Positions 9,101 through 17,946 of a DNA stretch of 64,000 nucleotides are shown piece by piece (position 1 is the first letter of the stretch; each line of letters begins with the position of its first letter). Origin of the DNA: JASSUD01 sp031963045 (GTDB lineage Bacteria > Pseudomonadota > Gammaproteobacteria > Burkholderiales > Burkholderiaceae); NCBI GenBank assembly GCA_031963045.1, contig JASSUK010000014.1:1-64000 (forward strand). Direction: 5' to 3'. The notes beneath the pieces were generated by a model. That model searched no databases and had not been told where the DNA came from. It was given only the letters and a program-made list of their open reading frames with translations. The position numbers and the translations under genes were made by a program.

Positions 9101-11861
9101 ATATGTGGCCGCAGAGCACGCCCCCTGGGAAGAGGCCGATGCAGCATCGCAGCAGTCGGACTGGCGCAAGCGGTTTTTAGGGGATGGCCATGCAATGACG
9201 GTACTGATGCGTCTGAATGCCCCACTGATACGCCAAGGCGATCAGTACCGGTTTATTCATAAATCAATACGAGATTATTTTGTAGCGCGCGCGCTGTGGG
9301 AACCGAAGCAGGAATTGCAGCGGGTAGAGAAAACCGCGTTACTAAACACGCTGTATTTGGTGAAGGATCCGGCCGTGCTGGACTTTTTGGCCGAGCGTGT
9401 GCGGCAGGAGCCGATATTTAAATCGCAGTTACTGGATTATATTGAGCAGTCTAAGCGAGAGGACGTGCAAATCGCTGCAGCAAATGCGATCACGATACTG
9501 GTCAGAGCTGGTGTGCAGTTTAATGGAATGGATTTAAATGGCATCCGGATTCCGGGGGCGGATTTGAGTTTTGGGGTATTTGATTCTGCACAGTTGCAAG
9601 GGGCGGATTTAAGTAACACCAATCTTCGCGCGAGTTGGCTGCGACAGGCTAATTTAAGCGGCGCAAAAATGGGAGGCGTGCAATTTGGCGAATGGCCTTT
9701 TCCACAGGAAGATAGCTCGGTCAATGTCTGCACGTATTCTCGGGATGGGAAAACCTGTGCTGTTGGCCTTAAAAATGGCACGATCAGCGTGTATGGCGCT
9801 TCGAATTGGGAAAAAATCTACACCTTAGTCGGTCATACCGACGAGGTTTTGAGCGTGGTGTATTCGCCAAGCGGTGCGCAGATTGCCTCGGGCAGTGGGG
9901 ACAAAACGGTGCGGCTGTGGGACGCGCGCACCGGTAAGCTCAGCTACATCTTAAGCGGACATACCGGCGAGGTTTTGAGCGTGGTGTATTCGCGGAACGG
10001 CAAGCAGATCGCATTGGGTATTGACGACAAGACGGTGCGGCTGTGGGATGCACAAACTGGGAAGCTTCACCACACCTTATACGGATATACCAGCTCGGTT
10101 ACTAGCGTGGTGTATTCGCCCACCGATGAGCAGATCGCCTATGGCAGTGGGGGCAATACGGTGCAGCTGTGGGACGCGCACACCGGTAAGCTCCGCCATA
10201 CCTTAGTCGGTCATACCGACGAGGTTTTGAGCGTGGTGTATTCGCCGAACGGTAGGCAAATCGCCTCGGGTAGTAAGGACGCTACAGTGCGGCTGTGGGA
10301 CGCGCACACTGGTGAATTCCGCTACCCCTTACAAGGGCATACCGACAAAGTTTGGAGCGTGGTGTATTCGCCCACCGGCGAGCAGATCGCCTCCGGCAGT
10401 GGGGACAAGACGGTGCGGCTGTGGGACGCACACACCGGTCAGCTCCGCCACACCTTAAAGCAGGATACCGGCTCAGTTAAGAGCATGGTGTATTCGCCGA
10501 ACGGCAAGCAGATCGCCTTGGGTAGTGACGACAAGACGGTGCGGCTGTGGGATGCACAAACCGGTCAGCTCCGCCACACCTTATACGGGCATACCGGCTC
10601 GGTTACTAGCGTGGTGTATTCGCCCAGCGATGCGCAGATCGCCTACGGCAGTTGGGACAAGACGGTGCGGCTGTGGGACGCGGGCACTGGTCAGCTACGC
10701 CACACCTTAGACGGGCATACCGACAAGGTTAGGAGCGTGATGTATTCGCCCAGCGATGCGCAGATCGCCTCGGGCAGTGGGGACCATATGGTGCGGCTGT
10801 GGGACGCACACACCGGTCAGCTCCTTCACACCTTAGACGGGCATACCGACAAAGTTTGGAGCGTGGTGTATTCGCCCAGCGGTGTGCAGATCGCCTCCGG
10901 CAGTGATGACCATACAGTGCGGCTATGGGATGCACACACCGGTCAGCTCCTTCACACCTTAGACGGGCATACCGACGAGGTTTTGAGCGTGGTGTATTCG
11001 CCCAGCGGTGCGGAGATCGCCTCGGGCAGTAGGGACAAGATGGTGCGACTGTGGGATGCGGACACCGGGAAACCAGGACTCATCTTAAACAAGCATACCG
11101 ACGCGGTTTTGAGCGTGGTGTATTCGCCCACTGGCGAGCAGATCGCCTCGGGCAGTGGGGACAAGACGGTGCGGCTGTGGGACGCGCAAACCGGTCAGCT
11201 CATCCACACCTTAAAAGGGCATGCCGACAAAGTTTGGAGCGTGGTGTATTCGCCCAACGGTGCGCAGATCGCTTCCAGCAGTGATGACCATACGGTGCGT
11301 CTGTGGGACGCGCAAAGCGGGGACCCCGGGCCCATCTTAAACCAGCATACCGACGAGGTTTGGAGCGTGGTGTATTCGCCCAGCGGTGCGCAGATCGCCT
11401 CAGGCGGTAAGGACGCTACGGTGCTGCTGTGGGATGCACAAACCGGACAGCTCCGCCACACCTTACAAGGCCATACAGGCTCTGTTGATAGAGTGGTGTA
11501 TTCGCCGAACGGCAGGCAAATCGCTTCGGGTAGTAAGGACGCTACGGTGCGGCTGTGGGATGTGGTTTCTGGGCAGTGCCTGGCGGTGATTCAAGGTTTT
11601 AATGGAGCCGTCACCAGTATTGCCTGGAAAGTAACCAACGACGGTACCTATTTGGTAACTGGCTGTACCGATAAGTCTGTTCGTCTGTGGCATGTCATAG
11701 AAGAGCAGGATCATTATCAAGTGCGTCTGCATTGGAGTTCGACGCATGAAGTGCTTGCCGTGTCAGGCACCTCTATCCAAGGCGTGCAAGGCTTAAGCTC
11801 AGTAAATGTACAGCTCTTAAAGCAACGCGGAGCTGTGGGTGATGTTGCTCCTAACAAATAA
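6153..11861 (+). CDS. STAND-family NTPase: TPR-like, NACHT, pentapeptide repeats and WD40 propeller
   Basis: 1902 codons from ATG 6153, with GGGGAA six bases upstream. Residues about 20-110 are TPR-like and 180-640 are helical. The NACHT NTPase follows, with P-loop GEAGLGKST at 714-722 and Walker B IMDGFDEIE at 789-797. Pentapeptide repeats (ADLS, ADLSNTNL, ANLSGAKM) occur at about 1126-1172. The C-terminus is a WD40 region: one divergent blade, 14 blades of exactly 42 residues at 1227-1814 (GHTDEVLSVVYSP..SGDKTVRLWDA), then a divergent closing blade. STAND ATPases with such sensors are ligand-triggered switches; relatives include fungal NLRs of the HET-E/HET-D type and bacterial NACHT anti-phage proteins. 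No obvious effector enzyme is fused. Role in defence or host interaction is inference. The gene stands alone. Confidence 0.9.
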   Translation: MLGRITAKINELWKPPDTTVERGKAALQQADAYQQNQQFEQALSSLNTAKAALKHGVLCGRGAESKPVLGKVYQKQAELWQRQKDFDVDVVRKRYAKALEYFTDPTQKAAVQEMLDLLPGVPASDAPQIKKRHTLSPSAVSPTNTIISTGIPAPFFVDPATPPASGSSHTSYALVEPDEITDTQHLAWCLQKTGRDGPQRALQTQLFELVLLIIQKFKKTDKTLACMQEAAALATVPQAESYGLLIEHTLEVLSPAHAILNVAAVQGLVVIVRDCPVQLLKKEGGVYAAVWTSMLQVLLDRLNMVHKDDPVPVLALLQGISQLLDAMVQAGVTGISRTELQQPLYKALRDEKTLNPKQDIALSWQIHYACEALAYIPNDESRVDSVLRCLFAVGKGAGSLAKAIKGVDSDSLLQSFGNLHEAFTAVREIASSAADCKELKEAIQNVLEAGDSFEGVGSDIQNRQRRTGWYVALQCMEPLIQANQLEKFEKLVRESAYRQDANFLQGVCQCLERLVCTQEDKVVQKKAIQFLQSLRDDTPHWMKEEGALNRVQQGAARQLEGAARHLNETLGTSFMFKQGVTRVKQHAEATLARLEASAAPLSVSDHTYVPPAWDPIWEKRPPTKLLKVALTELTIPLEQRLLKSLHKNIQQLQTTYLTSLQQDNEIRDALAHYVPPEGVLMTAPNYEAENRFNLNEKVHDFLEQDTKKVLLLLGEAGLGKSTFNRHLTSSLWEAYIASPDNTPIPLFIALSTPGLGSPSHNRVTAFFESQGFSKEQIETLRTTRRLVFIMDGFDEIERHERAFYKDNQLDNWQKAKVIITSRPEYLGSSYKYKFHPPEKPEALQEYRLAPFSEPLIWQYVDKYKAAHPESRWTAEKYKEMLKRPDLSELVGNPFLLKMALSVLSEPGEWQLTDGQPFMRIALYERFVQNWFDRSQQRLAQIQLTKNQRETFQELDHSGFAEHGVGFCKRFAIAMYRAGEVVVTYVAAEHAPWEEADAASQQSDWRKRFLGDGHAMTVLMRLNAPLIRQGDQYRFIHKSIRDYFVARALWEPKQELQRVEKTALLNTLYLVKDPAVLDFLAERVRQEPIFKSQLLDYIEQSKREDVQIAAANAITILVRAGVQFNGMDLNGIRIPGADLSFGVFDSAQLQGADLSNTNLRASWLRQANLSGAKMGGVQFGEWPFPQEDSSVNVCTYSRDGKTCAVGLKNGTISVYGASNWEKIYTLVGHTDEVLSVVYSPSGAQIASGSGDKTVRLWDARTGKLSYILSGHTGEVLSVVYSRNGKQIALGIDDKTVRLWDAQTGKLHHTLYGYTSSVTSVVYSPTDEQIAYGSGGNTVQLWDAHTGKLRHTLVGHTDEVLSVVYSPNGRQIASGSKDATVRLWDAHTGEFRYPLQGHTDKVWSVVYSPTGEQIASGSGDKTVRLWDAHTGQLRHTLKQDTGSVKSMVYSPNGKQIALGSDDKTVRLWDAQTGQLRHTLYGHTGSVTSVVYSPSDAQIAYGSWDKTVRLWDAGTGQLRHTLDGHTDKVRSVMYSPSDAQIASGSGDHMVRLWDAHTGQLLHTLDGHTDKVWSVVYSPSGVQIASGSDDHTVRLWDAHTGQLLHTLDGHTDEVLSVVYSPSGAEIASGSRDKMVRLWDADTGKPGLILNKHTDAVLSVVYSPTGEQIASGSGDKTVRLWDAQTGQLIHTLKGHADKVWSVVYSPNGAQIASSSDDHTVRLWDAQSGDPGPILNQHTDEVWSVVYSPSGAQIASGGKDATVLLWDAQTGQLRHTLQGHTGSVDRVVYSPNGRQIASGSKDATVRLWDVVSGQCLAVIQGFNGAVTSIAWKVTNDGTYLVTGCTDKSVRLWHVIEEQDHYQVRLHWSSTHEVLAVSGTSIQGVQGLSSVNVQLLKQRGAVGDVAPNK
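9831..11594 (+). repeat. Tandem array of 14 WD40-encoding units, 126 bp each
   Basis: Fourteen in-frame 126-bp units encode 42-residue blades. Long stretches are the same at the nucleotide level, for example GCGTGGTGTATTCGCC and GTGCGGCTGTGGGA recur in most units. This points to recent expansion or gene conversion. Differences cluster at blade positions 4, 5 and 7 (DEVL, DKVW, GSVT), 23 and 25, and around 33-42. Confidence 0.95.
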
Positions 11862-11910
11862 GCCATGGCCACTTTGAGCTTGAACTCATCGCTATATTTA
11901 CTATAAAAAA

Positions 11911-11966
11911 CCCCAAAAAGTCAGATTGGTATCTAACTTTTTGGGGGCATATGTCATGATGCCCCC
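11911..11966 (+). terminator. Two overlapping stem-loops downstream of the NACHT gene
   Basis: Stem 1 pairs CCCCAAAAAGT (11911-11921) with ACTTTTTGGGG (11936-11946). Stem 2 pairs GGGGGCAT (11943-11950) with ATGCCCCC (11959-11966). They share the G run at 11943-11946, so they exclude each other. Neither is followed by a T run on the plus strand; on the minus strand stem 1 precedes a T run. A role as a gene-end terminator is likely but not certain. Confidence 0.45.
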
Positions 11967-12708
11967 TATCTTCTTGAATGCCTGCGTAACATCAGTTATT
12001 AAAAAAATATTTTAATATTAATATTTTCCTCGGCCTGTGTTTCTATAATGCGCGTCGTTTTCGTTTGCAACTATGCATATGGTTTATATTCTAGCTTTCT
12101 TGTTAACACACTCTCATACATTTCATCCAAACAACGCTAAAAATGGTATGTAAACCTTACCTCAAAACGCGGTCATCCTGATGCGCCACGCTTTTTACTC
12201 TTCCTAATGGCTAAGCAATCTGCGCCATCTGTAAAAATTATGTTAGCAGATTTTATCTATGCCTGTACAAACCACCATGTTCCAGTTGTGGGTCCGGGGG
12301 AGGGCACTTGTAACCTTTTCCCGGAGGTCTTTCTTATTTTTTGTTCGACATGGATTAGCTATTAGCTATAAAATTGGAAGATGCCTAAAAAGTGTTAGGC
12401 ATGTTCTAAAATGTGCTCTTTTTTAGTGTAGCTAAATTACACTTAGAATGAATTCGGTACCGTGGAGTAAGGCTTTGCAGCCTGGTTTTTAAATTGTGCG
12501 AGTTGTGCAAGGGGTTGTTTATATTGCTGTCTTAAAGCAATCTGCGATTTGTCTAAGTTTGCAACAGGGCGTTTTCTGTAGCGCATCTGTATCCAATTCA
12601 AATTTGGCCAGGCATTCTACGCTGTGCTCATTTTCCCGCCTCTTCCTGCGACTACTTCCCCCCTGTTTTTTGCCGCTCTGCCCAGCATGCTTTGCGTGCT
12701 AGGGCTCA
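11967..12708. other. 742-base intergenic stretch without a supported gene
   Basis: I see no coding region. A plus frame at 12496-12702 (68 codons) is hydrophobic and Cys-rich, without a ribosome binding site, and looks spurious. A stem-loop pairs ATGCCTAA with TTAGGCAT (12381-12402) and is followed at a distance by a T run at 12419-12424; it could be a terminator or leader structure for the kinase gene. Confidence 0.4.
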
Positions 12709-15700
12709 ATGCCTGGCGAAAGAGCATGGTATTGGGATTTTCTACTATTTTTATACATTTATCCGGCAATGACGTTTAATTTTAAAAAATCCCTAGGTTT
12801 TTTTACATCTTTTTCTGTACCCGATAAATTTAAAAAAGGTTTTGTGCGCACTTTTCATTCGCTGGATTTTTTTTTAAAGCGTCGCGCTGCATCACACCAT
12901 ACTATTCATTTGATAGGAAGTTACCGGCGTTTATTGTACGGCGGTGCCAGTATATTGACGGTTGTTATTTCCATTGCAGCAGCTGTATGTATTTATGCTT
13001 TTGTGCAGGATTATTTAAATGATCAAGATAATATTTTCTTCGCACAAAAAGATGCAGTGAGTGCAGCTGTTGAACGTGTAGAGTCCCGTTTGCGGGGGTT
13101 TACTATGTTCCATCAGGCTATTTGGAAATTACTAGAGCCCCATGAAAAAGATAAAAGTATTCCATTAGAAAAATATCAGCGTTTATTGCGAGAAAATAAA
13201 GGAATTACGATTGCAGAGGAGGACCTTGCAGTTGAGAAGTTTTCCATTTTATCGACGTTAACGCGTGATGAGGATGCGCATAAGCTTGCAAATTCACTCG
13301 AAATTCTAAGAGAAATTTCGCCTGCGCCCAAGCTACATGTCACTGAGCGAGGCAGTGCGCTTGCTGGCTTTATCTATGATTCTTCTCGTCGTTTTTTAGG
13401 CGTCTATCCTGCTGGGAACTTTGCGGAAGCTTCTCAGAGAAACCGTTCATCAGATCTCCAATCTTTTATCTTACGCCAGACGGATCCTATTGAGCATGAG
13501 CTCTCTAAATACCCATTAGAAGATTTAAAAAATGGGAAAATTGTATGGGTGCCTTTGCATTTTGATGCTTTTTTAGGAACTGCGGTAGCTAGCTTTGTGG
13601 GGGCGGTTTTCCATGGAGATAAGCGGGTTGCGATTATTGTTTTTAATATTCGCCCAGAAGATTTTCCTCAGTTCTTTTTAAATAATGCCCGGGAAATGCC
13701 GAACTTTTTCGTGCTTTCTCGCCATCATCCTTATTTCTTGGGGTTAAAGCGACAAAGTGTGGATGTATGGCATTTTGCCGAAGTGGTATTGCATAACTCC
13801 CGATTGTTGAATGCTACGGGGGTGCAGCCTGAGCGTATTCAAAAAGGGGGGATGCTGTTTTTTACACAGCGTATTTTAAGCCCGGATTGGATTGCGATTT
13901 ATGCATTGGATTGGCACACGATTTTTAATGGTTTAAAAAGACCCATTACCCTCACGCTGCTGTTTATGGTTCTCACGTTGACCATTTTGTGGGTTTTTGT
14001 CTTTATTTTTGAGCGCTATGTTTTCTCTCCCATTCAAATTCGTTCCCGGCGGGTGCATGAGAGTGAGCAATTTAATCGAGCAATGATTTTGACGGCTCCA
14101 GTGGGTTTGGGGGTAATTGATCCGCAAACGCGTGAGCCGGTTATTAAAAATGATATTGCTGCGCGTCTGTTAGAAGGCCATCCCGAGCGCGTGGATGCGC
14201 ATTACAAAGAGTTATTAGCACTGTACCGCTGTAAATTAGAAGAAAAACTTCAAGGTCGACCCAGCCATCCAGATGATCAGCCGGATGTGCTGCACGGTGA
14301 AATGCAGATGATCACAGCTAATGGCCGCAAACGCGATATTTCTGTGTCGTTTACCCAGTCCCGTTATCAAGGCCGGGATGTCGTGTTGTATGGCTTAAGT
14401 GATATTAGTGCACGTAAAGAAGCGGAGCGTTTATTACTGGACGCTAAACGTGCAGCAGATCATGCTAATCAAGCAAAATCTATATTTTTGGCCTCTATGG
14501 GCCATGAAATTCGCACGCCTTTACATGGCGCACTGGGCAATCTTGAATTGCTTGCTCGCGAACCCATGCCACCCGCTCAAAATGAGCTGGTCAAGACTAT
14601 TCGCCGCTCATTTGAAGCATTGCTCACGCTACTAAATGACATTCTTGATTTATCTAAAGTCGAAGCGGGTGAGTTGAAGCTTGAAGCGTCAAGGATCAAT
14701 GTAATCAGTGTGATTGAGAGCTGTTCACGCACCTTTGCTCCGTTGATTTTAAAAAAAGGGGTGCATTTCTTTTGCTTGATCGACTCACGGTTGCGTACCC
14801 AGCTTATTGGTGATGGCACGCGTATTCAGCAAATTTTGATGAATTTATTGAGTAATGCAGCAAAATTTACCGATATTGGCAAAATTACGTTGCGTGCAGA
14901 TGTGATTGAAAATGATGAAGGCAGCTATAGTGTGCGCTTTCAGGTAGCGGATTCGGGCATGGGTATTTCACGCCTGAATCAAAAAAAGCTTTTTTCTCCA
15001 TTTACCCAAACAGATAGCACTATTACACGTCGATTTGGAGGCACAGGTTTAGGCCTTTACTTGTGCAAGCGACTCAGCAAGCTTATGGGCGGAAATGTTT
15101 CGCTCATCAGTGAGCTTGGTTTTGGGAGTGTTTTCACGTTTGAAGTACCCTTTAAAATTCCAGTGGGTCTTGAAAAAGAAGTGCCTCCCGAGCGTTTCTT
15201 GGAGGGGCAGCATGTACTTTTGGTGTGCTCGGTTACATTGTGGCGTGATTCTTTACTTGGATGGTTTGAGCGTTGGGGTGCCTCGGTAAAGGCTGTACCT
15301 CAATTAAACGATACGGTCTCTGTTAACAGCCCTCAAAAACCGATTTTGGTGGTAGCGCACAGCGATACACACAATATTCTCAGCGATTATCTATCGATGA
15401 TAGGTCATTTCCAGGGCCCCATTGTTATTTCGCCTTCGGGCCCTTATTTGCCTGAATCCAGGCCCATCATTGAGGCGCAAGATGCAAAAGAGGCATTGGA
15501 CCCATCAGTTGGCGCCATACCACCTTATGCTATTCATATTTCTTCTTTGTCTATCAATGGTTTGCGCCAAGCCTTTTTGGCAGCCATGGAATCGAATGAA
15601 AATCAAGCGTCTTTATTGAGTCCGGTTGCTTCAAATAGCTTGCCAGGTGTTGTAGAAGTAGTGCGGCATCCACAAATCATCTTGGTAGCAGAAGATGACC

Positions 15701-16428
15701 CGGTTAATCGGAAGTTGCTTGGCCGTCAGTTAAATGCGCTGGGTTACTTCAATATCGAAGAAGCGGCAGATGGCAAAGAAGCTTTTGATAAGTGTGCTTT
15801 AAAATCCTATGATGCATTGCTGACCGATTTGGGTATGCCTAATATGGATGGCTTTGATTTGATTCACGCGCTGAAAAAAGCAGAAAATGCAATGCCGGTG
15901 ATAGTGATTACCGCTAGCACTATTTCCCATGAAGGCGTAGATATTTCGAATACCTCTATTTCTAGCGTGCTGCATAAGCCTGCATCGATTGCTCATTTAG
16001 GCCGCGCACTAGACAAAATCTTTTCGCAAACCCAGGCGATGGCAAAAACGGTTGCAATAACTCCTGCTTCGCCTGTTGTAAGCGAAGCACCGAGCAGTAC
16101 TTCTTCCACTTCTTCTTCCTCTCCTAATGTGTTTACTATTGTTGACCCCGAGCTTAAAAAAATCTTTATAGATTGCTGGATGGTGGATTCGCAGGCCATG
16201 CAAAAAGCATTTACAGCAGGGGATGATAATGCTTTGGTGCGCCAACTCCATAAGCTAAAAGGGGCGTTGATGGTGCTCGAAGAAGCGGAACTCGCTCTTT
16301 TGTGTAGTGATATGCAAGAAATTTGCCGAACACAAGGCTGCGCAGCTATGAGTGCGCTCTATGAGCGGTTTGAAGAAGATATGGCGCAGCTTATACAACG
16401 CTATCAAGAGGATATTGAGGGTAACTAG
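12709..16428 (+). CDS. Hybrid sensor histidine kinase (HisKA-HATPase-REC-Hpt), BvgS/RcsC-like
   Basis: 1239 codons; ATG 12709 has AGGG six bases upstream, and Met 21 is an alternative. TM1 is at about 80-105, then an extracytoplasmic sensor domain of about 300 residues, TM2 at about 412-440, and a PAS-like region at 455-580. The dimerisation domain has H599 in GHEIRTPLHG. The ATPase shows NLLSNAAKFT, DSGMGIS and FGGTGLGL. A degenerate receiver-like region follows, then a true receiver with VAEDDPVNRK and phospho-acceptor D1040 (LLTDLGMP), and an Hpt domain with H1181 (LHKLKG). All four phosphorelay residues are present. The periplasmic sensor is not of a type I recognise. No response regulator gene lies nearby, so its partner is elsewhere. 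Confidence 0.93.
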   Translation: MPGERAWYWDFLLFLYIYPAMTFNFKKSLGFFTSFSVPDKFKKGFVRTFHSLDFFLKRRAASHHTIHLIGSYRRLLYGGASILTVVISIAAAVCIYAFVQDYLNDQDNIFFAQKDAVSAAVERVESRLRGFTMFHQAIWKLLEPHEKDKSIPLEKYQRLLRENKGITIAEEDLAVEKFSILSTLTRDEDAHKLANSLEILREISPAPKLHVTERGSALAGFIYDSSRRFLGVYPAGNFAEASQRNRSSDLQSFILRQTDPIEHELSKYPLEDLKNGKIVWVPLHFDAFLGTAVASFVGAVFHGDKRVAIIVFNIRPEDFPQFFLNNAREMPNFFVLSRHHPYFLGLKRQSVDVWHFAEVVLHNSRLLNATGVQPERIQKGGMLFFTQRILSPDWIAIYALDWHTIFNGLKRPITLTLLFMVLTLTILWVFVFIFERYVFSPIQIRSRRVHESEQFNRAMILTAPVGLGVIDPQTREPVIKNDIAARLLEGHPERVDAHYKELLALYRCKLEEKLQGRPSHPDDQPDVLHGEMQMITANGRKRDISVSFTQSRYQGRDVVLYGLSDISARKEAERLLLDAKRAADHANQAKSIFLASMGHEIRTPLHGALGNLELLAREPMPPAQNELVKTIRRSFEALLTLLNDILDLSKVEAGELKLEASRINVISVIESCSRTFAPLILKKGVHFFCLIDSRLRTQLIGDGTRIQQILMNLLSNAAKFTDIGKITLRADVIENDEGSYSVRFQVADSGMGISRLNQKKLFSPFTQTDSTITRRFGGTGLGLYLCKRLSKLMGGNVSLISELGFGSVFTFEVPFKIPVGLEKEVPPERFLEGQHVLLVCSVTLWRDSLLGWFERWGASVKAVPQLNDTVSVNSPQKPILVVAHSDTHNILSDYLSMIGHFQGPIVISPSGPYLPESRPIIEAQDAKEALDPSVGAIPPYAIHISSLSINGLRQAFLAAMESNENQASLLSPVASNSLPGVVEVVRHPQIILVAEDDPVNRKLLGRQLNALGYFNIEEAADGKEAFDKCALKSYDALLTDLGMPNMDGFDLIHALKKAENAMPVIVITASTISHEGVDISNTSISSVLHKPASIAHLGRALDKIFSQTQAMAKTVAITPASPVVSEAPSSTSSTSSSSPNVFTIVDPELKKIFIDCWMVDSQAMQKAFTAGDDNALVRQLHKLKGALMVLEEAELALLCSDMQEICRTQGCAAMSALYERFEEDMAQLIQRYQEDIEGN

Positions 16429-16451
16429 GAACCTGCCGATTCGACATTGAG

Positions 16452-16583
16452 GTAGGTTGATGGTGAGGCACGAATCCAACATGCCTACCACCGACTTTTA
16501 ATCTTTGCTTTTGCCAGTTTATAGGCTGGTTTTCAAGGAGGCGGTGGTTAGGTGTTGGGGTTCCTTCGTCACCACCAGCCTAC
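16452..16583. repeat. Family A palindromic repeat
   Basis: About 130 bp. The left arm begins GTAGGTTG and contains CCAACATGCC; the right arm GTTGGGGTTCCTTCGTCACC ends in CAGCCTAC. Diverged from the consensus. It lies between the convergent kinase and asd genes. Confidence 0.8.
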
Positions 16584-16591
16584 GCATCAGT

Positions 16592-16639
16592 GTAGGGTGA
16601 GGCTGGCCCCCAACCCCAACATGCCCACCACCGACTTTT
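16592..16639. repeat. Family A half copy
   Basis: A left arm only (GTAGGGTGAGG.., CCAACCCCAACATGCCCACC, ACCGACTTTT), directly after a full copy. Such half copies also occur at 40779 and 50240. Confidence 0.6.
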
Positions 16640-16653
16640 GAAATATAGATGTT

Positions 16654-17778
16654 TTATATTTTTAATACAGTATTCAACATTCTGCGTAAAGGCTCTGCTG
16701 CACCCCATAAGAGTTGGTCGCCTACTGTGAAAGCAGAGAGATAAGTCTCCCCCATTCCCATCTTGCGCAAGCGTCCTATAGGCACCGATAGCGTGCCTGT
16801 GACCTGCACAGGAGTGAGTTGTGCAACGGTGTGCTCGCGTGTATTAGGAACAACCTTTACCCAATCATTGCCAGAGGCAAGCAGGGTTTCAATATCGCTT
16901 AAGGCTAGGTTTTGTTTGAGTTTAATGGTGAGCGCTTGGGCGTGGCAACGCATAGCGCCTATACGTACACAAAGGCCATCAATGGGTATGGGTGCGGGTT
17001 GACCGGCTGCACCATAGCCTAGAATTTTGTTGGTTTCTGCCGCGCCTTTCCACTCTTCTTTTGACACTCCATTGCCAAGATCTGTATCGATCCAAGGAAT
17101 GACTGAGCCAGCGAGGGGCACCCCAAATGCATCGGTTGGGAACAGAGGGCTTTGTAAGGTTTCTAAGACTTGATGATCAATATCAAGGATAGCGCTGGCA
17201 GGATCATCGAGTTGACGGGCAACACTGGCATGAATGGTGCCCATTTGCTTAAGTAGCTCGCGCATATGACGCGCCCCGCCTCCTGATGCCGCTTGGTAGG
17301 TCATACTACTGACCCATTCAATGGCTCCCGCGCGGAAGAGTCCGCCCAAAGCCATGAGCATGAGGCTTACTGTGCAATTACCCCCAATGTAGTTTTTGAT
17401 GCCTTGCTCCAACCCTTTTTCGATCACACTTTGATTAACCGGGTCGAGCACGATAATCGCATCGTCTTGCATACGCAGAGTTGATGCAGCATCTATCCAA
17501 TAGCCCATCCATCCTTGTGCACGTAGCTTAGGAAAAATAGCCTCGGTATACGCGCCCCCTTGGCAGGTCACTAAAATATCGCAAGCTTGTAGCGCTTGAA
17601 GATCATATGCATCTTGAAGGCGAGTTTCGTTGCGCGCCCAGGCAGGTGCGGATTCACCCGTTTGGCTGGTGCTAAAAAAAATGCACTCCATTGAGGAGAA
17701 ATCATTTTCAGCGCGCATGCGCTGCATTAGGACGGAGCCAACCATGCCACGCCATCCTATAAAGCCGACGGTTTTCAT
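16654..17778 (-). CDS. asd: Aspartate-semialdehyde dehydrogenase
   Basis: 374 residues, the usual length for the gamma/beta-proteobacterial type. It reduces aspartyl phosphate to aspartate semialdehyde with NADPH, feeding lysine/diaminopimelate, threonine and methionine. N-terminal NADP loop GFIGWRGMVGS (res 5-15) and catalytic Cys135 in GGNCTVSLML are intact. ATG 17778 has no clear Shine-Dalgarno but matches the family start. It follows leuB on the same strand, the usual Burkholderia order, with a family A repeat between them. Confidence 0.97.
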   Translation of the reverse strand: MKTVGFIGWRGMVGSVLMQRMRAENDFSSMECIFFSTSQTGESAPAWARNETRLQDAYDLQALQACDILVTCQGGAYTEAIFPKLRAQGWMGYWIDAASTLRMQDDAIIVLDPVNQSVIEKGLEQGIKNYIGGNCTVSLMLMALGGLFRAGAIEWVSSMTYQAASGGGARHMRELLKQMGTIHASVARQLDDPASAILDIDHQVLETLQSPLFPTDAFGVPLAGSVIPWIDTDLGNGVSKEEWKGAAETNKILGYGAAGQPAPIPIDGLCVRIGAMRCHAQALTIKLKQNLALSDIETLLASGNDWVKVVPNTREHTVAQLTPVQVTGTLSVPIGRLRKMGMGETYLSAFTVGDQLLWGAAEPLRRMLNTVLKI

Positions 17779-17816
17779 AGGTAAAAAGTAATAAATAAGT
17801 AGATAAATTTAGAACG

Positions 17817-17946
17817 GTAGGTTGGTTGAGGCGCGAACCCCAACATGCATACCACCGGCTTGTAACCATCGCTTTTGTCATGCCTATGCAGGTTTTAAAA
17901 GAACAGTGGTGCGTATGTTGGGGTTCGTACCTCACCACCAACCTAC
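17817..17946. repeat. Family A palindromic repeat between leuB and asd
   Basis: Left arm GTAGGTTGGTTGAGGCGCG; right arm GTTGGGGTTCGTACCTCACC ending in CAACCTAC. The right arm overlaps the leuB stop codon: the TAG (17943-17945 on the minus strand) is part of the GTAGGTTGG end of the repeat. Confidence 0.9.

Noticed and set aside
10021..11461. Several 60-90 codon ORFs on both strands inside the WD40 region
   Set aside because: They are shadows of the repeated coding sequence; the repetition keeps other frames open by chance.
9831..11594. CRISPR-like regular direct repeats
   Set aside because: The 126-bp units are in frame and encode WD40 blades; there are no short repeats with unique spacers.
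12496..12702. 68-codon plus-strand ORF before the kinase gene
   Set aside because: Biased Cys/Leu/Phe composition, no ribosome binding site, no known domain.
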